Assembly (NCBI GenBank): GCA_020746875.1
Contig: JAGTJL010000016.1
Location: forward strand, 1-64,000
Reading direction: 5' to 3'
Source of the DNA: Rhexocercosporidium sp. MPI-PUGE-AT-0058
Lineage: Eukaryota > Ascomycota > Leotiomycetes > Helotiales
Length of the DNA stretch: 64,000 bases
Made by a program: the position numbers and the translations under genes. The notes under the pieces were generated by a model, which saw only the letters and a list, made by a program, of their open reading frames with translations, had not been told where the DNA came from and searched no databases. Every line of letters begins with the position of its first letter. Position 1 is the stretch's first letter. Shown in pieces: positions 56,291-64,000 of the stretch.

Positions 56291-57951
56291 ATGTTAATCA
56301 TTGATAACCTGGGATCAGGGGTATGACTGGTGTTATTGGAAACACCGACTTACTGAGTCACGAATGAAATGATGGAGAAGACCAACATGTCGATGATGAA
56401 GTCTTTGATGTTTGTGATTAATTGTTCACACTTCATATACTGTTCATAACACGAGCTCTCAAAGACTGCTGTCGTCGTTGATTGCCCCTAAGTCTCTAAG
56501 AACCACTAAACTAGGAAGCCGGGCAACCCCTTAGAGCCCTCTCCAATTCTCTTCGCTCGACCATGCATCGGCTTCTTACATAGCTCAAGCCTTATGATAT
56601 CCCTTCTGGAGGACCGACATAGATCCTTTCCTTAATTATTGTCTAAGCGTACCACTCTTGGCCTGTGCCAGGTTTTTGGCCATCTGATGTTCCCTTCCAC
56701 CATTATACAACCGCTGGATCCTCAGCCGCCAATTCCCTTCGCCTAATTGTATGTTAAAGTGCGAGTTTCCGCGGATATAATTAGAATTTGTCCAAGGGAG
56801 CTGGATGAGGTACCCGAGTTTAGACCAAGAATTTTCTGCACCTTTGTCATTGCATATGTCTCTTATACAAGCAGGTAAGATCGAAGCATTAATAATGAGA
56901 TATGGCTGGTATTTTGGTGCTCAGCGTATCTATCCTGCGAGACATTTTAGCAGTTTCTATGTAGGTAGAGGCATCATCCAATATATTTCCCCGATTTTAT
57001 TGAAATTCAGAGGTCTGTGGTGCTTGCTCTAGAAGGATGGCAACCACGTGTAACTGACGTCTCTTAGAATCTGTAACTACGTAGGAAAAAAGGTAAGGAA
57101 AGAAGAGGGGTATATGTAAAAGGGAAGCTTTATAGAGGCTTGCTCTCCATCGGAGGAATGGGTGGCTGATATTGACAGCATTATGAAATCAGAAGAACCT
57201 GCGATTTCCTTTAAGCTGGAGTATTTATTGTTAACATAAGTCAGATAAGAACACACCTTAGCTATTTTTAGACATGCCGCTGTTTATTTATGACTCGTGA
57301 AGTCTGTAGAGTCGAGAAATAAAGTATTATTCAAGTTCGAATTTGGTGTTCTCGCTGTCAAAATCGGCCACCCATTTCTCCGATGGAGAGGGCTTGTCTA
57401 ATCGCGGCTACTTCTTAATTAACCAAGTGGGTTAATTAGCCGAGCCTGGAAATGAGGCTCTGGAAGCTCTAAACCGCCACGAAAGTAGAAAAGGACTTAC
57501 CTATAAAAACAGGCAGATAGGATAACTGTTTGGGAATAGGCGTTCAGTGGGAGTAGATTTAGGACCTTGGCTAAGAAAGGGGACCCTTTCGGGCTCCTCG
57601 TTAAAAGGTAAGGATTTCTGGTGAGATAAGTAAACAGACCTAAGCATACTTGAGCCGAAGCTGAGCTAGGCCTGAGCCGCCTGAGCAAAGGCCGCACGAG
57701 CTCATGTGTGCTAGAGGGCTAGGAGGTGTCGAGATTCCCGTCATGAAACAATGTGAATTTGAGAACAAGGTTAGACCAATATGTAAATGAACACCTTACT
57801 AATCAAGTTAGAAATAATACAGACATATCCTGCAAACAGATTTAAACTTATTTGCTGGCATATTATCGCGAGACCTAAAACTCTTCATGTACAGCTCCAT
57901 GGTCTGGCTCGTCCATTACGTTTCCTTTTTATTTAGATCGCATCCCTAATA
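56291..57951. other. Gene-poor region
   Basis: About 1.7 kb with no supported gene. It contains the inverted repeat at 57139-57396. The 75-codon frame at 56805-57032 has no recognisable features. 57650-57700 is rich in gagc/ctgagc words of no clear meaning. Confidence 0.45.
57139..57396. repeat. Inverted repeat with ~39 bp arms (MITE-like)
   Basis: Arms 57139-57177 and 57357-57396 are reverse complements with about four differences (cores ctctccatcggag and aatgggtggc). The whole unit is about 258 bp, with an AT-rich centre lacking a frame. The size and ends fit a miniature inverted-repeat element. Confidence 0.7.
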
Positions 57952-60278
57952 TTATAATCTCGATCCCTCCTTCGAACAACAACTATCTTCGTTCACCAGC
58001 GTACTCGTCAAGTTCCTATTCGACGGGACATCCAACGCCGGATTCTCTGTGAAGAAATCAGCAGGCTTGAAGTGCAGCTGCATGACATCTACCGGCCTAT
58101 TTAAGAATCATTAGTAAAAAGCCACTTCAATCGCAAAGCGGAACTGAGTAAATACTTACATCACAGGCCAATCCTCAACTCTAGGATTATGAGTCAGGCC
58201 AAAACAACTCCACACCACCACATCAGTATTTTTCACATCATCCCTTCTCTTCACCGCATCACTAACACCACCTATTTCATCCTGGCTCAGGAGCGTATAT
58301 CTGCCACCAGCGTACAATTCGCCATCCTTATATTTCGTAACCCAGACGTGATGTTTTGCAAATTGCGCGCGGCGAGCTTGAATAGAATCCGGCTGCGCGA
58401 GCAAAACTTGCGTAGCCATAGGGGTGAACTTGTAACCGACAGGATGGCCACTGACAGGGTTGATCTTGCTAGGGTTGATCATCTTGATGACCCTGTTTAG
58501 TTGCGGCGCAGCATCTAGCCATTGCGATTTCTCGATTTGATTCTGGATGACTTCGTAGAAATTGCCTTTGGGGTTGCGGTGTGCTGATGTTGGGACGGGG
58601 TGGGATTCCTCGGTGACGACAGTGTTGTCTGCTCCGTCGATGGCGGGGTCGATACGGATCGCGAAAATGTGCTGGTGGTTTTGTGCGAGAACACCTGGGG
58701 AGACGACATTGCCGTAGGGGGATTTCTTGCCTGCATCGATGGAGATGACGCTGACAATGCCAGTGGCTCGAGCTTCAACCATGATGCCTCCTGCTTGATC
58801 GAATTTGTATGCGAAGATGTATTCGTAGTTGGCGAGGGTGATGATGAATTGTACAACTAGTTCACGGTGACGCGTTACAACTGCACGGCCGGTTCTCCAG
58901 TTCGAATGCTTCCAAGCTATACCGTTGTCTTGCTCGTGGAGACAGACAACATTCGGGCTGACTGTGGTTGTTCCATCTCCCTCAGTCTTGACTGTGTTGA
59001 AGTACTAATTCACAGTAAGCCAAATTTCCTGAAAGACTGCGGACAATGTGAGCTTACCTTAATGTGTCCTAAGCAATCGCACCCAAGCTCCAAGTTGTTT
59101 GCACAAATTCCAGCGCCTCCATCTCCGAAATCAAAAGCCTGCTTCCGTTGGAACGGGGCTCGCGGATCTGCATATGGGACGGTCTATTTTGTCAGCACAC
59201 TGAAAATTCCTTTCCATTGCGAGATGCTTACCATCTCGCTGACGCTCAACCGGTACATCACACTTCTCCCATCATATCTGATATCGTGAAGAGTAGCGCC
59301 TTCGCGGTAATTGAATCCGAGTCTAAATCGCCACTTCTGCCACTCAATCAAACTCTCGTCCGTGACCTTAAACGAAGGTCCATCAGGCTGAACGACATTG
59401 AGCTGCTTCAAGTCTTTTCTGAGACCACCTGGGAGAAGCTCAGGGACGTATTCAGCTGATTGGTAGCCGTCCATGAGGTTTCCAGTTGCTGTCCCGTAGC
59501 TAAGACCGTCTTCTTCGCCACCAGTGGCGAGATGATCAATGCGAATAACTTCGCAAGTACGAGCGTCCATAATTGGGATGAGTGGTAGTGGGTAAGCGTA
59601 AAAATTGGAGTCGGGGTTCCCGGATGTGGTATCATTGGCGAAGCACAGAGCCTGGAACGTTCGACGGTACTCTTCATCCTCATCGGGTCCTAGGAAGGTC
59701 AGAAGTGTGTTCTAACGAAATAAAAAGAAATTCAGTTCAAGGTAGGAGAACTTACCTCCATACGGCCAAGGTTCGATGACGACTTCATACTTCTCTGGGA
59801 TGTTTAGTTTGGCAATCTCTTCTTTGAACAGCGGGGAAGCTGCAACAGAAGCGGCAACATCATCGAACTCCTTCCTATAAAATATGTTAGCTTACATACA
59901 CCATATCATTTACATGCTTCAATAAACTTACAATGTGAGGGCAGCATGGGCAGGTTTCTCAACAACTGTCTGGTCCACAACAACACCTCTCCGGACATCG
60001 ATCAACGACTCGCAGTATTTAGCAATCTTGTCTCTTCCAATGACATCGTAGTTCGCACGTGCCAGACGGGCTGGTCTTGGTGTTGTAGGCTGAAGTTTCC
60101 CGCTGCTCTCCAAGTCCAAGAACGGCTGAAGTTCCGCTTTGGGAGGTTCTTCGAGAGAGATAGCTCGGAAGTCAATGATGGAGCTTTTGTGTGAGCCGAG
60201 CACGATGTCCCGGACACGATGGGACTCCTCGATGCTCAGAGGAATGAGGGGATGTGGTTGAGCTTTTGGCACAGACAT
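57952..60278 (-). CDS. Peroxisomal copper amine oxidase
   Basis: Six exons (60278-59932, 59877-59756, 59689-59232, 59183-59058, 59004-58160, 58096-57952), in phase, 680 residues. It oxidises primary amines to aldehyde, ammonia and hydrogen peroxide with a topaquinone cofactor made from its own Tyr. The cofactor motif T-L-A-N-Y-E-Y places that Tyr at 411. The likely catalytic Asp is 327 in KQAFDFG, and the copper ligands are His461 and His463 in NHQHIFAIRI, with the third His in FGLTHNPRVEDWP. The protein ends Gly-Ser-Arg-Leu, a PTS1-type signal, so it should act in peroxisomes. It is divergent from the permease at 60975. For exon 3 the acceptor at 59690 (tcctag) is used; the nearer one at 59712 breaks the frame. 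Confidence 0.93.
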
Positions 60279-60974
60279 TTTGTTGTATGTTGGATCGCGA
60301 GTGAGGGGAGAGGAGACAGGGCTGACAAGTTGGGCACTCCCTGGTACTTATAGCTCCACGATCACACTAGAATCGGCCGTAGGAGCATAGTTTCTAAGAT
60401 GACTTAGTGATCGCAACTATGCCGACTTAAGAAGCTGGAGCCGAACCGCATTTGTTGTACTTGGGACCTAAACTCTACTCAGAAGAAGACTAAGGGCCGG
60501 ATCAGAATTGATTGCCGTAGAGACCCGAAGTTAAGGTTGTTGAGAGGTCGGCTATGCGAGTTTTGCCCGGGTATGCGAGCATCACCCGGCGCATCTCTCC
60601 CGATACCTGTCACAAATTCGGGCGGAACCTGTTTCTGGAACTCCACCCGAAACGAGGGCCTCACCACTACATTGGACGCCCAGCTTCCTGCAGAGACGAT
60701 GGCAAGGCAAGACTTTAAATACTCTGGGGGCGATACTCGAATTTCGCGGAATAGTAACCGCTGATTGGCAAAGAGAGGGAACTGACGCAGGAATCTGTTG
60801 TTGGAAAGCAGGAGGGAGCAGATCTGCTGCTTGGGCGTTATCTTCACATGGGTTTCAGATGCCGTTATCTGAATTCATGCCAATCAAGCAAATAATCATC
60901 CTTAAAGGGGACATGCCGCCACACCTCAGTCAATTTTTACATCGAACAACTGTGTACGAATACATCATTACAGA
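60279..60974. promoter_or_regulatory. Divergent promoter with two GATA-factor sites
   Basis: About 700 bp shared by the amine oxidase (left) and permease (right) genes. Two TTATCT words (AGATAA on the minus strand), at 60838-60843 and 60865-60870, match the HGATAR site of AreA/Nit2-type nitrogen regulators. They lie 105-137 bp before the permease start, 21 bp apart. Paired GATA sites are typical of nitrogen-catabolite-controlled fungal genes. This is motif-level evidence only. Confidence 0.5.
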
Positions 60975-62722
60975 ATGAGCAACAAATCAGTCTCCAGAAT
61001 AGCGCTCATTGAGATGGACGCCGACAAGAAATTTCCCCAAGATGCAGTCCCAGATTTCGACTGTGGGGACTCCGACCCTATCCCTGGAGGATATGTCGAT
61101 GAGCTTCGTCGGGAATTCTCGATCTGGTCGCTTGGCTCCTTGTGTCTCTGCCTTATGGGAACTTGGGAAGCACTCACGAGTGTTGTTGCTGCTGCGCTGA
61201 CGAATGGAGGTGCACCGTGTTTGTTCTACAATTAGTGAGTTCGAGGATTCCCATTGTACTAGTTTAATGGGCCCAGACAGAGAGCTGACTCCTGTGAAAG
61301 CATCATATCCTTCTTCGGAACTATAGCTATTGCAGCCTCGTTGTCAGAAATCGCTTCCATTTGCCCCACTGCTGGAGGTAAGTCTTTTCCTGAACATAAA
61401 CAACCTTCTAGAAACAAACTTTACATTATGGTCCTTCAACGTCTGACGATAAACAGGCCAGTACCACTGGGTAGCTGTCCTAGCACCAAAGAACCAAGTG
61501 ATCGTCGCTTCCTGGTTCACGGGCTGGATTTCCATCGGAGGACAAATCGTGCTGACGGCATCTGCAGCATTCGCAGCTGGTCTGCAAATGCAAGCTCTCA
61601 TCACTCTAAATCATGGAGACTATACCCCTCAACGCTGGCAAGGAATGCTGTTCTACTGGATGATACTGCTCTACTCTGCTGCCATCAACATTTGGGGGTC
61701 AAGGGTCCTCCCGCATACAAATCTTGCGTCAGGTTCGTCCGCCACAAAGAGAAATGAGGAGCCGAAACTAACATAACACAGGCGTCCTTCACCTCGCAGG
61801 ATTCGTAACCATCATGATAGTACTAGGAGTCATGGCACCAAAGCATAATGCCCATTTCGTGTTCGTTGAGGTGACGAATAATAGCGGATGGTCGAATGAT
61901 GGTGTCTCCTGGCTTGTCGGTCTCCTCAGTACAGTCTATCCCTTCCTTGGATACGACGCAGCATGCCATTTGGCGGAAGAGATGCCACGCCCTGAGCGAA
62001 ATGTCCCAATCGCCATGATGGGAAGCGTTTTGGTCAATGGCATTCTGGGGTTCGGGTACGCACTCATGCTTCTCTTCTCCCTGGGCGACCTTCAAGAGCT
62101 CCTCACTTCTCCGACTGGCTTCCCATTCATGCAACTGTTCCTCAATGTCACCAAGACCAAGGCTGGAGCAACTATCATGATCCTTCCCGTAACTTTGATC
62201 GCAGTTGCTGCCAATTCTGCTGGATGTACCTCGACTTCCCGGACATTCTGGGCATTTGCTAGAGACTCTGCGACACCATTTCCAAAGTACTTTGCCCACG
62301 TCAATACTTCGTTACAAATTCCAGTGCGATCCGTTGTTCTTGTCACCGTTGCCCAGATGATTCTCGGTTTCATCTACTTGGTCAACAGTACAGCATTCAA
62401 TGCCATTCTATCCATGTCAATCCTGGGGATGTATGCATCGTACTTGTTGCCAATTGTTTACATGGCATTGTATGGCCGCAGAAATTTGGGCTCAGGAGAA
62501 TATGGCCCGTTCAAGCTGGGTAAATCGCTCGGACCAGCCGTCAACATCGCTGCGATATGCTGGCTTCTGGTCGCGATTGTGTTTAGCACATTTCCGTCTG
62601 TGCAGCCGGTGACGACAGAGAACATGAACTATGCTATCGCTGTTATGGGTGGGTGGGTGGTGGCTGGAGCAGCATTCTTCTTCGTCTCTGGCAAGCGTAC
62701 GTATTCGGGGCCCAAAATATGA
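60975..62722 (+). CDS. Amino-acid/GABA-type permease (APC superfamily)
   Basis: Four exons (60975-61234, 61301-61377, 61457-61732, 61782-62722), in phase, 517 residues. It belongs to the fungal GABA, choline and amine permease group of the APC superfamily, with about twelve hydrophobic helices. It imports an amine or amino acid with protons at the plasma membrane. Marks include FSIWSLGSLCLCLMGTWEA in helix 1, SLSEIASICPTAGGQYHW spanning two introns, GYDAACHLAEEMPRPERNVP (the conserved HxxEE-type loop) and SRTFWAFARDSATPFP. The start ATG 60975 follows tacag and opens a polar N-terminus. Its divergent neighbour is an amine oxidase, so its substrate may be a primary amine or its precursor. Confidence 0.9.
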
Positions 62723-62873
62723 TGGTGCATCAGTGGTCCAAGGCAATTGGCGACTTTCCACGGGTTGCAGGGAAATCTCCTACTCTCGAGGTGGATAGGT
62801 GAGGCTACTGAAACGGTCATGATTTTTCATTGTCCTGAGATGTGCTGGTCATATTGTGTAGCACAGCAGAATT

Positions 62874-64000
62874 TCATCCAGCGTAGTTGTTTATATTGTC
62901 CAGTCCATAACCGCCATCAAGCAGACCGCGGAGTTCAACGTCGAACGCAAAAAACTCATCTGAGGCATCTCCGAAATCTCGGAGAAATCCCCAGTCTTCA
63001 GTTGGCATTTGGGGGATCTGTTCCATTGTAGACGAGTGAATCCCATTTGATATTGGCGCGGGCGCGGGTGTAGTTGTACCAGATAGGTATCTCTGACCCT
63101 GGGATCCTTCTGGTGCTAGAAATGGAACCGAGTTAGATTTCAAAGTACCAAGATTGTTTAAGGATGTGACTCGTGAAGGCTAAGCCATCCTGTCGTGTAG
63201 AATCATTGGGGAAAACCAAAGATGGGGGTTATACTCACTAGGGGATCGTAGAGTTCTGGGTTTTGAATTATTCGGGACTTGTAGCTCCTGAGGTAGATCG
63301 AACACTGGGAGAAATCAATTACTGTTCTCCGTGTTGGAGGTCCAAATTAAACTTACTATCAGTCAACATCTGGTGACGAGTTCCAGCACTCTTCCAGGAC
63401 CTTCCAAGGATGGAAAGCCAGTGGATGCATAGTTTCAGACGCCTGTTCGTTTCGGAGGTTGGTTCTTTCGACATCTTGGTGTGGTACAAGAGAGTGCTCG
63501 CCGCAGTAAAGACGCTGAATACCATGTCACATGGCAGTCCCAATAAACGGTCGATGTACTTCTCAAGGACTGTGCAAATATTATTTGCTGCCTCCAGGCA
63601 TACATCGAGAGGATTCGGGGAGTCGGCTGATGCAGGGTTCAATGACCAACGTGCAATGAATGGACGATGGAGTAAAATTGTGCCGTGCCAATTGATCTGC
63701 TCTGGTCAGAGACCGAATCTTTGAAAAGTAGGTTTTACTTACAACGTAATTTGTAACAGATGCAGGGACTGATGTCAAGTCATTGCTCAAGTCAAGCCTA
63801 AGAGGCGATGCTTCCATTTGACTTTCCCACTCCTGGAAGACAGCCCAAAGTTCCATTCTCTTTGCCTGTCCAGCAACTTGATTCTCACGAATTGCTTTCC
63901 GAGCCTCGATGCCATAAATCTCTCGAGAGACCCTCTCAAAAGTCTTAGATAACTCTATGGTAGAATGAAAACCAGAGAGAGTCCGTAGCTTGATAGATGT
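62874..64000 (-). CDS. Fungal-type transcription factor, C-terminal part (runs off the right edge)
   Basis: Four exons are visible (64000-63743, 63696-63357, 63304-63239, 63114-62874), in phase; the 5' part lies outside the window. The pattern RMELWAVFQEWESQM, then INWHGTILLHRPFIARW and an Ala/Leu-rich helical stretch (FSVFTAASTLLYH), is that of the fungal-specific transcription factor domain found behind Zn(II)2Cys6 DNA-binding domains. The C-terminal tail is acidic and Gly-rich, ending DNINNYAG, and could activate transcription. The DNA-binding domain is not in view. It converges with the permease gene, 150 bp apart, so it may regulate the amine oxidase/permease pair. Confidence 0.75.

Noticed and set aside
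59690..59712. Splice acceptor at 59712 for exon 3 of the amine oxidase
   Set aside because: It shifts the frame into a stop; the acceptor ending at 59690 restores phase and the conserved PYGG...RR spacing.

Overview
The window reads as a nuclear contig of a filamentous ascomycete (Pezizomycotina). Genes carry several short introns (about 45-210 nt) with GTRNGT-like donors and CTRAY-type branch sites. The gene families are fungal (UstYa-like/DUF3328, OPT transporters, F-box, peroxisomal amine oxidase), and one end holds a long AT-rich block with the mark of repeat-induced point mutation (RIP). A Leotiomycetes-like species is my guess from gene style only.

Layout. 1-9780 is RIP-degraded repeat DNA with no usable reading frame. 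It holds a pair of ~280 bp inverted copies and two short unmutated islands. 9842-14689 (minus) holds an arginyl-tRNA-synthetase-like gene whose two active-site signatures are eroded, then a six-intron gene for a CorA-like two-helix membrane protein. 14690-22713 is gene-poor, with a decayed short-chain dehydrogenase (SDR) and several foldback or inverted-repeat sequences. 22714-26365 is a decaying UstYa-like group: two genes broken by in-frame stops and one intact. 28522-31336 is a vacuolar Ca2+/H+ exchanger gene with a 16-nt micro-exon.

From 33271 to 51209 the window is gene-dense. It holds a small lipidated-looking unknown protein, a SPRY protein with Pro-rich repeats, an amidase, a macrodomain-sirtuin fusion of the SirTM type, an SDR, an F-box protein, an oligopeptide transporter, a small four-helix membrane protein and a long-chain acyl-CoA synthetase. 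A second member of the 33271 unknown family lies at 52883-53380. 53381-57951 is again gene-poor, with a broken protein-kinase-like gene and two inverted-repeat elements.

The right end looks like an amine-use locus. A peroxisomal copper amine oxidase ending in Ser-Arg-Leu is divergent from an amino-acid/amine permease, with two GATA-factor sites between them, and a fungal-type transcription factor converges from the right edge (partial).

Strongest leads: the macrodomain-SirTM fusion, the ArgRS-like protein without its catalytic motifs, the duplicated unknown family, the decaying UstYa group and the amine locus. All splice sites were read by eye and checked for phase; none has transcript support. 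No tRNA, rRNA or CRISPR array was recognised.
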